A stretch of DNA of 63,257 bases from Rhizobiales bacterium Ga0077548. GTDB lineage: Bacteria; Pseudomonadota; Alphaproteobacteria; Rhizobiales; Xanthobacteraceae. The notes beneath the pieces were generated by a model. It was not told the DNA's origin and ran no database searches. It worked only from the letters and a program-made list of their open reading frames with translations. The translations under genes were made by a program, and so were the position numbers. Where the stretch lies: assembly GCA_001464215.1 (NCBI GenBank), contig LNEZ01000041.1, positions 1-63,257 of the forward strand, written 5' to 3'. Shown here piece after piece: positions 29,169 through 35,141 of this stretch. Numbering within the stretch: the first letter of the stretch is position 1; each line of letters opens with the position of its first letter.

Positions 29169-29204
29169 TTCTCCCGTCTGTGATGGAAATCCTAGACAAG
29201 GGAA

Positions 29205-29230
29205 AACCCGCCGCGCTCGAACATCGTTCC
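29205..29230 (-). promoter_or_regulatory. EcfG-type promoter of the DUF1236 gene
   Basis: Minus strand: GGAAC (29230-29226), 17-base spacer, GGTT (29208-29205). This fits the EcfG consensus GGAAC-N16/17-CGTT with one mismatch in the -10, 37 bases before the ATG. Confidence 0.55.
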
Positions 29231-29302
29231 GGATTTCGTCTCACGCCCGATTGCAGTTCCACATGGCAACGTGAGCCTCAATTTCGCCCGGCAAGCACCA
29301 AA

Positions 29303-29346
29303 GAAAAAACGGCCGCTCGAACCCGAGATCGGTTGAGCGGCCGTTA
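29303..29346 (-). terminator. Intrinsic terminator of the DUF992 gene
   Basis: An 11-bp stem AACGGCCGCTC/GAGCGGCCGTT (29335-29345 with 29308-29318) with a 16-base loop, followed on the minus strand by a T run. It lies just behind the DUF992 stop. Confidence 0.83.
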
Positions 29347-29364
29347 AAGTTCATTTGCAGAGAA

Positions 29365-29856
29365 TTAGCGAACCGCGCGGAGCCGTAATTCGGTAACGCC
29401 AGCAGCGATATTAAGTCCGGTCTGGCCCTGCACCGAGAGCGGCTGCAATGCGACCGTGCGGTTATTGCCGCCGATCAGCACATTCGCACCGAGACCGACC
29501 GCTACGGTCGCTTCTGCGCCGGCACCGATATAATCGCCTGCAAGCGCTGCGACCGGACGCGAGGTTGGCGCAAATACGTTCCACACCAATTGTCCCTGCG
29601 ACGTGGCGCCGATGTCGAGGCCGAACTTATTGATCACGCCGACATAAACCTCGCGCGGGCTGGCCGCGTCGGCGGGAATGAACTGGCACGTCACTTCTTT
29701 TTGCGAGCCGATGATCAGGCCGAGCCCGCCCGAGACGTCGCAATTCAAGGTACCGGCCTGCACGCGGTCCTGCGGTTGGGCCGAAGCGGTAAGAGCGCCG
29801 GCTGCAAGCGACACGGCGGCAAAAGCGCTCAAAAGAGCGCGCGTACGAATGTTCAT
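29365..29856 (-). CDS. Exported DUF992-family protein
   Basis: A 163-aa protein with signal peptide MNIRTRALLSAFAAVSLAAG...ASA. The mature part shows the DUF992 pattern: VQAGTLNCDVSGGLGLIIGSQK, a second cysteine (VTCQF), then WNVFAP and GANVLIGG, ending in ELRLR. Function unknown; it is a common rhizobial periplasmic protein. ATG 29856 has a GGGAG ribosome-binding site. A perfect EcfG-type promoter precedes it. Confidence 0.84.
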   Translation of the reverse strand: MNIRTRALLSAFAAVSLAAGALTASAQPQDRVQAGTLNCDVSGGLGLIIGSQKEVTCQFIPADAASPREVYVGVINKFGLDIGATSQGQLVWNVFAPTSRPVAALAGDYIGAGAEATVAVGLGANVLIGGNNRTVALQPLSVQGQTGLNIAAGVTELRLRAVR

Positions 29857-29897
29857 GAGTATCTCCCGGCAAATTTTTGAGGATGAAGATGCAAGTT

Positions 29898-29927
29898 CTC
29901 CCCACAACGCACTCGCGTTGCGGGGAG
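29898..29927. repeat. Inverted repeat (hairpin) overlapping the DUF992 promoter
   Basis: The arms CTCCCCaCAACGC and GCGTTGcGGGGAG pair (13 positions with one A/C mismatch) around a 4-base ACTC loop. It lies between the stop of the DUF1328 gene and the start of the DUF992 gene. No T run follows on the minus strand (AACTTGC), so it is not a classical terminator. Confidence 0.7.
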
Positions 29928-29931
29928 TTCC
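29906..29931 (-). promoter_or_regulatory. EcfG-type promoter of the DUF992 gene
   Basis: Minus strand: GGAAC (29931-29927), 17-base spacer, CGTT (29909-29906), an exact match to the EcfG consensus, 50 bases before the ATG. The spacer and -10 are inside an inverted repeat (29898-29927). Confidence 0.65.
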
Positions 29932-29952
29932 TTGCGGCGCAGGTCGTGCGGT

Positions 29953-30129
29953 TTAGGGCGCCGGAGCGCGTCCGCGGACCAGGCCCACTACTGCGGAGAT
30001 CGCAAAGAGAATGAGCGCGATAAAGAAAATGATCTTTGCGAATTCGAGCGCGGTGCCGGCGACTGCGCCGAAACCCAGCAAGCCCGCGATAAGCGCGACG
30101 ATCAAGAAGGTGATTGCCCAACCGATCAT
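29953..30129 (-). CDS. DUF1328 (YtjA-type) small membrane protein
   Basis: A 58-aa protein with two helices: [20 protein letters not shown], then a [18 protein letters not shown] segment, the DUF1328 family pattern. Members are small stress-linked inner-membrane proteins of unknown function. The ribosome-binding site GGAGA lies about 8 bases before the ATG. An EcfG-type promoter 54 bases upstream and the neighbouring ecfG gene support stress control. Confidence 0.87.
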   Translation of the reverse strand: MIGWAITFLIVALIAGLLGFGAVAGTALEFAKIIFFIALILFAISAVVGLVRGRAPAP

Positions 30130-30182
30130 GGTTCGTCTCCAAGGATTATTATTTGGCGCTGAGCCGCGCCTTCCGGAAGACA

Positions 30183-30208
30183 AACCGTTTTGTGACGAAA
30201 TTAGTTCC
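30183..30208 (-). promoter_or_regulatory. EcfG-type promoter of the DUF1328 gene
   Basis: Minus strand: GGAAC (30208-30204), 17-base spacer, GGTT (30186-30183). It lies between the ecfG stop and the DUF1328 ATG, 54 bases before the start. One mismatch in the -10. Confidence 0.5.
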
Positions 30209-30214
30209 GAAAAC

Positions 30215-30766
30215 TTAGCGGCGGTCGTTCGCGGCCATCGCTGCGCGCGTGTTGCGGTCGGGGCCGAAGTCATCGACCGATTTCACGTCGAGTTCGGTTG
30301 CCAGGCGATTACGCGCGCGATTGACGCGGCTCTTGATGGTGCCGACCGCGCAGCCGCAGATCGCAGCCGCTTCTTCATAAGAGAAGCCGGATGCACCGAC
30401 GAGGATCAACGCTTCGCGCTGATCGGAAGGAAGTTTTTCGAGCGCAACGCGCAGCTCCTTGTATTCGAGCTTGCTGGTCTGCTCGGGCTGCGAGATCAGG
30501 CTGTCCGTGTAATGGCCGTCGGCGTCTTCGACCTCGCGCTTGCGCTTACGATATTCCGAACGGAAGCGGTTGCGCAGGATCGTGAACAGCCACGCCTGCA
30601 TATTTGTGCCCGGCTCGAACGAGTCGATGTTCGCGATCGCACGCATCAGCGTTTCCTGCACGAGATCGTCTGCACGATCGACGTTGCCGGAAAGCGAAAT
30701 TGCGAACGCGCGCAGCTTCGGCACGATCGCCATGATGATCTGTAAGGTCGCGGGATCTGTTTTCAT
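30215..30766 (-). CDS. ecfG: RNA polymerase sigma factor EcfG (general stress response)
   Basis: A 183-aa ECF sigma factor with region 2 ([18 protein letters not shown], then [16 protein letters not shown]) and region 4 ([20 protein letters not shown] and a [17 protein letters not shown] helix). This is the EcfG subgroup that directs the alphaproteobacterial general stress response and is held inactive by NepR. The ATG overlaps the nepR stop (TAATG), so the anti-sigma and sigma factors are translated in step. Confidence 0.95.
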   Translation of the reverse strand: MKTDPATLQIIMAIVPKLRAFAISLSGNVDRADDLVQETLMRAIANIDSFEPGTNMQAWLFTILRNRFRSEYRKRKREVEDADGHYTDSLISQPEQTSKLEYKELRVALEKLPSDQREALILVGASGFSYEEAAAICGCAVGTIKSRVNRARNRLATELDVKSVDDFGPDRNTRAAMAANDRR

Positions 30767-30996
30767 TAGCGCGACTCCTCTTCCGTTTTCGGCGCCGGTT
30801 GTGCGCCATCGAGCTTCTTCAGAAGCTCGGCAAAACGGTCGGGAACTCCCTGATCGACCACTTCATCGTACATGGCCCGCAACTGCTGGCCGATCTTGGC
30901 TTGGATTTGGCGGTCCAAACCCCCGGATTTGGGCTTGGCGCCGGCGACTGCTTCATTGCTCATTGTTGGGTCCGGTCCTTTAGTCTTTTGCGACAT
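30766..30996 (-). CDS. nepR: Anti-sigma factor NepR
   Basis: A 76-aa protein that sequesters EcfG until phosphorylated PhyR binds it. The conserved NepR core is visible: GGLDRQIQAKIGQQLRAMYD followed by a VPDRFAELLKKL helix. ATG 30996 has a GGTGGG ribosome-binding site; a TTG six codons upstream is less likely. It is first in nepR-ecfG and divergent from phyR, the classic arrangement. Confidence 0.92.
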   Translation of the reverse strand: MSQKTKGPDPTMSNEAVAGAKPKSGGLDRQIQAKIGQQLRAMYDEVVDQGVPDRFAELLKKLDGAQPAPKTEEESR

Positions 30997-31043
30997 AATT
31001 TTTTCCCACCCCAAACTCGCTGCCCCACGCGGCGACCCTCTAT

Positions 31044-31068
31044 AACCCCCATATTCCCCTAGGGTTCC
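31044..31068 (-). promoter_or_regulatory. EcfG-type promoter of nepR-ecfG (autoregulation)
   Basis: Minus strand: GGAAC (31068-31064), 16-base spacer, GGTT (31047-31044), 47 bases before the nepR ATG. Autoregulation of nepR-ecfG by EcfG is known in related species. It faces the phyR promoter, whose GGAAC is only 7 bases away. Confidence 0.6.
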
Positions 31069-31075
31069 ACCGGAT

Positions 31076-31100
31076 GGAACTTTTCTTGCCCGGCCGGGTT
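31076..31100 (+). promoter_or_regulatory. EcfG-type promoter of phyR
   Basis: Plus strand: GGAAC (31076-31080), 16-base spacer, GGTT (31097-31100), about 40 bases before the phyR GTG. With the nepR promoter it forms a mirror-image pair. Confidence 0.6.
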
Positions 31101-31139
31101 AAGGTGCTGAAACACGCTGGGAACAGAGGGAGGGCCATA

Positions 31140-31946
31140 GTGTCCCTATCGCAGACAGTTGCGCCGCATTTGCCTTTTTTGCGCCGGTACGCACGTGCGT
31201 TGACCGGAAATCAGCAGTCCGGAGATGCTTACGTAGCGGCCGTGCTGGAGGTCCTGATCGAGGACCCTTCCGCAATCGAAACCGAGAGCGACCCGCGGGT
31301 CGGCCTCTATCGGACTTTCACGAAGCTCTGGAATTCGATGGCTGTGAACGGCGCGTCAGAGCCCGGCACCAAGAAGATGGTGGCCGAGCAGCGCATCACC
31401 CAGATCACCCCGCGGCCGCGGCAGGCGTTTCTCCTGATCGCGCTCGAAGGCTTCAATGAAACCGATGCCGCGCGCATTCTCGACATCGACGTGCCGACCG
31501 TTCGCACACTGATGGAAGGTGCCGGCCGTGAACTCGCATCCGAGATTGCGACCGATGTACTCATTATCGAAGACGAGCCGCTGATTGCGATGGATATCGA
31601 AGGTCTCGTAGAAAATCTTGGCCACGGCGTCATCGGTATTGCGCGCACGCACGCCGAAGCGATCCAGATCGTGAAGCAGCAGCAGCCGGGTCTTATCCTC
31701 GCGGATATTCAGCTCGCCGACGGCAGTTCCGGTCTCGATGCAGTGAACGAGCTGCTTAAGTCTTTTGACGTGCCAGTGATTTTCATCACCGCCTATCCGG
31801 AGCGCTTCCTGACCGGCGAGCGGCCGGAGCCGGCGTTCCTGATCCCGAAACCCTATCAGCCTGCGACCGTCTCGGCGGTCATCAGTCAGGCGCTGTTCTT
31901 TCAGAATAAAGCGCAGCGCAAGAATAAGCAGAAGGCGGTCGGATAA
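31140..31946 (+). CDS. phyR: General stress response regulator PhyR
   Basis: A 268-aa anti-anti-sigma factor: an N-terminal sigma-like domain (1-135), which mimics EcfG and binds NepR, fused to a C-terminal receiver (138-260) with phospho-acceptor Asp189 (LILADIQLADG), acidic pair Glu144/Asp145 and Lys in PKPYQP. The frame opens at 31074, but that ATG lies inside the predicted promoter. GTG 31140 has a GAGGGAGGG ribosome-binding site and gives the usual PhyR start and length. Confidence 0.95.
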   Translation: MSLSQTVAPHLPFLRRYARALTGNQQSGDAYVAAVLEVLIEDPSAIETESDPRVGLYRTFTKLWNSMAVNGASEPGTKKMVAEQRITQITPRPRQAFLLIALEGFNETDAARILDIDVPTVRTLMEGAGRELASEIATDVLIIEDEPLIAMDIEGLVENLGHGVIGIARTHAEAIQIVKQQQPGLILADIQLADGSSGLDAVNELLKSFDVPVIFITAYPERFLTGERPEPAFLIPKPYQPATVSAVISQALFFQNKAQRKNKQKAVG

Positions 31947-31948
31947 AG

Positions 31949-31984
31949 AAAGAGCCCCGGAGAAATTTCTCCGGGGCTCTTTCG
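31949..31984. terminator. Bidirectional terminator between phyR and csbD
   Basis: AAAGAGCCCCGGAGAA/TTCTCCGGGGCTCTTT forms a near-perfect stem with flanking A and T runs on either strand. It can end phyR rightwards and csbD leftwards. Confidence 0.88.
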
Positions 31985-31994
31985 CTTATGACAG

Positions 31995-32195
31995 TTAGTT
32001 GATCTTGTTCAGCCAGGTATCGATGTCTTTCTCGGCCTGTTCCTTTGCAATCCCGTAACGCTCCTGAATGCTGCCAGCGAGCTGTTTGCGGTTGCCCTCG
32101 ATCTTGTCGAGGTCGTCATTCGTGAGGTTGCCCCACTGTTCCTGAACCTTGCCCTTGAACTGCGTCCAGTTACCTTCAACGCGATCCCAATTCAT
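31995..32195 (-). CDS. CsbD-family stress protein
   Basis: A 66-aa hydrophilic protein that begins MNWDRVEGNWTQFKGKVQEQ and contains WGNLTNDDLDKIEGNRKQL, the CsbD signature. CsbD is a general-stress protein in Bacillus (sigma-B regulon) and a typical EcfG target in rhizobia; its molecular role is unknown. The ribosome-binding site AAAGGAG lies 7-8 bases before the ATG. A perfect EcfG promoter lies 56 bases upstream. Confidence 0.92.
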   Translation of the reverse strand: MNWDRVEGNWTQFKGKVQEQWGNLTNDDLDKIEGNRKQLAGSIQERYGIAKEQAEKDIDTWLNKIN

Positions 32196-32530
32196 TGCCG
32201 AACTCCTTTTTCAGTTTGTGTTTTTGGGGTTGGCGAGTTGCCTTGGAGCAAACGCGGGGTGCCGCGCTCCGTTCCTCTGTCCGGCTTCGCACAAAAAAAT
32301 CCGGGCGCAGAGAGCTTTCGCCATCTGCGCCCGGTACAACCGGCCATGTTACGGGGGAGGGCTGGTGGGGTGGCCGGTCGCACCATGAGAACGCCGCGCA
32401 AACGGCAAAGTTCCCGCATGATGCAAATCCGGTTACGGCATATGGGAATTGAAACATTCCGGAACCGGGCAGGTTACCTCCGGGAGCAATATGAAGCGCG
32501 CGGAGACGCGCGGCGGGCAGGGAAATTGTA
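32196..32530. other. Intergenic region between csbD and the HWE histidine kinase
   Basis: 335 bases. The left third carries the csbD leader and promoter. The rest has short open frames on both strands with no recognisable protein, ribosome-binding site or codon signature. A GGAAC at 32461-32465 has no matching -10 box toward the kinase gene. Confidence 0.6.
32251..32275 (-). promoter_or_regulatory. EcfG-type promoter of csbD
   Basis: Minus strand: GGAAC (32275-32271), 16-base spacer, CGTT (32254-32251), an exact consensus match upstream of csbD. Confidence 0.7.
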
Positions 32531-34402
32531 ATGGACGGCGTATTTGCCTGGCTTGCGCAGCTTGGCGCTTCAATCCCGGCAGACGTTGCATTCTGGAGGC
32601 AGGCGCCCTCGGAAGCAGCACTTGCAATCGTCGCCTGGGTGTCGGCGCTGACCTATTTCCTGATCCCTGCCGGCATAGTCTGGACCGCATGGCGGCGGCC
32701 CGATTTATCGGCGGCATCGCGTTTTCTCGCGGCCGCCGTTTTCCTGTTCAGCTTCGCCTTCGCGGTCTGGCAATTGTCGATGCCGCTCGGCAAAGCCTTT
32801 GTATTTCCGACACCGGACGCGCTTGCAGCAACCAGTGTGGTTGCCGGGCTGGTCTGGCTCATCATGCTTTGGGTTTTGCTCAAGCGGTTCGTGACTGTTC
32901 CGTCGGTTAGCGAATTCATCGCGGCTCGCGAGCGTGCCGAAGGCGATCTCGATGTCGAGCGTCAACGCGCCGACGAAGCCGATATGTTGCGCTCGCAGCT
33001 TGAGCGCACGCTGATCGACAAGACCGGTGAACTCGCGCTCACGTCGAGCCGTCTCGATACCTGCCTCCGCGGCGCGAAAGTCTATCTCTTCTCGCAGGAC
33101 AAAGACCTTCGCTATGTCGGCGTGTTCGGTCCGCGCGGCGAGGATGCAGGCGCGCAAATGCTCGGCCGCACCGACGACGAAATTCTGGTTGCGCCGGAGC
33201 GCGACGCGATTACCGCGATCAAGCGAAAGGTGCTCGAAGGCGGCGAACCGGCCGAGATCGAAGCCTGGTACGAGATGCCGGAAGGCAAGGTGCTGTTTGC
33301 GCTTTATGTCGAGCCGCTCAAGAATCTGGACGGCGAAATTTCCGGTGTCCGCTGTGCTGCCGCCGACATCACACGCATCAGATCGCTCGAAGGCGAGCAG
33401 CGCCGTCTCGCCGAGGAATTACGGAACGCCTTGCACCGCTATGAGATCGCGTTGCGCGGCTCCAACGTGACCGTGTTCACGCAGGATCGCGATCTTCGCT
33501 ACACCTCGATCAGCAACGCTTTCCTGGGTCGCCGCGTCGATCAGATCGTAGGTCTTACCGACGACGACGTAGTGCCGGTTTCGGACCGCGACACAATCGT
33601 GCAACTTAAGCGTCAGGCGCTGTCCACGGGCGAGCCGGTGGACGCGGAATTGCGCCTGAAGGGACCGGCTGCGAGCCGCTGGTACGATTTCCATTTCGAG
33701 CCGCTGCGCGATGCCGAAGGTGGCGTCGTCGGCCTCACCTGTGCGGCGGTTGACATCACCGAGCGCAAGGCTGGCGAAGAACATTTGCGCTTGCTGATGC
33801 GCGAACTGACGCATCGCTCAAAAAACCTTCTTGCCGTTATTCAGGCGCTGGCTCGCCAGACCTCTCGCAACGCAGGATCGCTCGACAGTTTTCTCGACGA
33901 GTTTAGTGCGCGCTTGCAGGCGCTTTCCCGCTCCCACGACCTTCTGGTGCAGGAGGAGTGGCATTCGGCGTCGCTACTCGATCTCGTCCGCTCGCAGCTC
34001 GGTCACTATATCGACCGCGACCAGTCGCAGATCAGCATCAAGGGGCCGCCAGTGCATCTAAAGCCGGAGGCCGCGCAAAGTCTTGGTCTCGCTTTGCACG
34101 AACTTGCCGTAAATGCTGCGAAGTACGGTGCGCTGTCGGTATCCAAGGGACGCGTTGACGTAATCTGGGAAGAGAGCGAAGCGGATGGAAACGGAATCGT
34201 GATCAGATGGCTCGAGCACGGCGGGCCTGCCGTCGAGCGCCCAAAAAAGCATGGCTTCGGCACGATGGCCATTCAGCGCAATCTTTCGCGCTCGCTCGAA
34301 GCAGATGTCGATCTGAATTTCGCGGAAGACGGCGTTTCCTGCACTATTACGATACCGCAAAACCATCTCTTCGCAGCTGCAGCACAGGCCCTTAAGGCCT
34401 AG
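32531..34402 (+). CDS. HWE/HisKA_2-family sensor histidine kinase, candidate stress-response kinase
   Basis: A 623-aa membrane kinase: three helices (about 30-52, 62-82, 98-118), a coiled coil (128-165), two PAS domains (about 175-285 and 303-412) that resemble each other (FSQDKDLRYVGVFG against FTQDRDLRYTSISN), and a HWE-type kinase domain with His428 in MRELTHRSKNLLAVIQALAR. Kinases of this class (PhyK type) phosphorylate PhyR in relatives. The location next to phyR makes that the best guess, but no classical response regulator is present to exclude other partners. Confidence 0.88.
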   Translation: MDGVFAWLAQLGASIPADVAFWRQAPSEAALAIVAWVSALTYFLIPAGIVWTAWRRPDLSAASRFLAAAVFLFSFAFAVWQLSMPLGKAFVFPTPDALAATSVVAGLVWLIMLWVLLKRFVTVPSVSEFIAARERAEGDLDVERQRADEADMLRSQLERTLIDKTGELALTSSRLDTCLRGAKVYLFSQDKDLRYVGVFGPRGEDAGAQMLGRTDDEILVAPERDAITAIKRKVLEGGEPAEIEAWYEMPEGKVLFALYVEPLKNLDGEISGVRCAAADITRIRSLEGEQRRLAEELRNALHRYEIALRGSNVTVFTQDRDLRYTSISNAFLGRRVDQIVGLTDDDVVPVSDRDTIVQLKRQALSTGEPVDAELRLKGPAASRWYDFHFEPLRDAEGGVVGLTCAAVDITERKAGEEHLRLLMRELTHRSKNLLAVIQALARQTSRNAGSLDSFLDEFSARLQALSRSHDLLVQEEWHSASLLDLVRSQLGHYIDRDQSQISIKGPPVHLKPEAAQSLGLALHELAVNAAKYGALSVSKGRVDVIWEESEADGNGIVIRWLEHGGPAVERPKKHGFGTMAIQRNLSRSLEADVDLNFAEDGVSCTITIPQNHLFAAAAQALKA

Positions 34403-34426
34403 GAACCTTCCGTGCCGAGAAGCGTT
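34402..34426 (+). promoter_or_regulatory. EcfG-type promoter of the 34498 exported-protein gene
   Basis: GGAAC (34402-34406), 16-base spacer, CGTT (34423-34426), an exact EcfG consensus. It starts at the stop codon of the HWE kinase gene and lies 71 bases before the next ATG. Confidence 0.65.
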
Positions 34427-34497
34427 CTACCTTGTAGAAACGCCCCAATAACGGGGCACTTCATCAGGATAATCGATCCGGATGCGGGAGAGCTCCC

Positions 34498-35028
34498 ATG
34501 TTGCGCAAAGCTACCGGCATCGCCGGCGCAATTGCCGCCGGTGCGCTTCTTACCACCGCGCTCGTCAGCGCGGACAATAATCCGCGAGCAAACGATGGAA
34601 TTGCGAACAGCGCGCCTACGCAGAACGCGCAGATCAATCGCGGTAACAAAAGCGACGCAATGCCAAAAGCCGTGAATAGCGAAACTCCGAAACGCATCAC
34701 GATCGTTGAAGTTGTCGCCGTCGAAGCCGCGGCGATCGTCTACCGCGACCGTGATGGCAATGTACTCTTCAAGACAGATCCGGTTTCAAACGTGACGGTC
34801 GTCACAAAGGGCGTCGTGCTTCCTGAAGTAACGATCCGCGAATTGGCCGCATCCACCGTGCAGACGGTACCGCTCGAAGGTATTCGTCCTACGCTCAGTC
34901 CGACCGCACCTGGCGACGGCTGCGAATCTTCCGTGACGGCGCATACGGCGGGTAAAGAATTGGCCCGCGCGCCAAGCCGCTGCATCACCAGCATTCCGAA
35001 TCCTACAACTGTAGCGGCGGTAAACTGA
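34498..35028 (+). CDS. Hypothetical exported protein, likely EcfG-controlled
   Basis: A 176-aa protein that I do not recognise. The N-terminus looks like a signal peptide (MLRKATGIAGAIAAGALLTTALVSA). The mature part is low in aromatics and cysteine (two, Cys141 and Cys162 by my count), with a VVAVEAAAIVYRDRDGNVLF segment resembling a small beta domain. The ribosome-binding site GGGAGAG is good. A hairpin follows the gene. An exact EcfG promoter suggests a periplasmic stress role. Confidence 0.7.
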   Translation: MLRKATGIAGAIAAGALLTTALVSADNNPRANDGIANSAPTQNAQINRGNKSDAMPKAVNSETPKRITIVEVVAVEAAAIVYRDRDGNVLFKTDPVSNVTVVTKGVVLPEVTIRELAASTVQTVPLEGIRPTLSPTAPGDGCESSVTAHTAGKELARAPSRCITSIPNPTTVAAVN

Positions 35029-35056
35029 CGGAATTGAAACGATAAAGAACGATAAA

Positions 35057-35080
35057 GGGCGCCGCGGATTGCGGCGCCTT
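35057..35080 (+). terminator. Hairpin after the 34498 gene (probable terminator)
   Basis: GGCGCCGC/GCGGCGCC (35058-35065 with 35071-35078) with a 5-base loop. Only two Ts follow, so termination may be partial. Confidence 0.5.
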
Positions 35081-35141
35081 CGCTATGCTTGAACGAGCAC
35101 GCTATAGTGTTCGTCAATCTGAAAGTCTCGGGGGAGACCGC

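Noticed and set aside
29236..29270. Second GGAAC on the minus strand upstream of the DUF1236 gene
   Set aside because: The bases at the -10 position read CGAA, so there is no acceptable -10.
32461..32485. GGAAC upstream of the HWE kinase as an eighth EcfG promoter
   Set aside because: No CGTT or GGTT occurs 16-17 bases downstream.
32196..32530. Small genes in the csbD upstream region (open frames of 75-97 codons on both strands)
   Set aside because: They overlap each other and the promoter, lack ribosome-binding sites and show no protein-like pattern.
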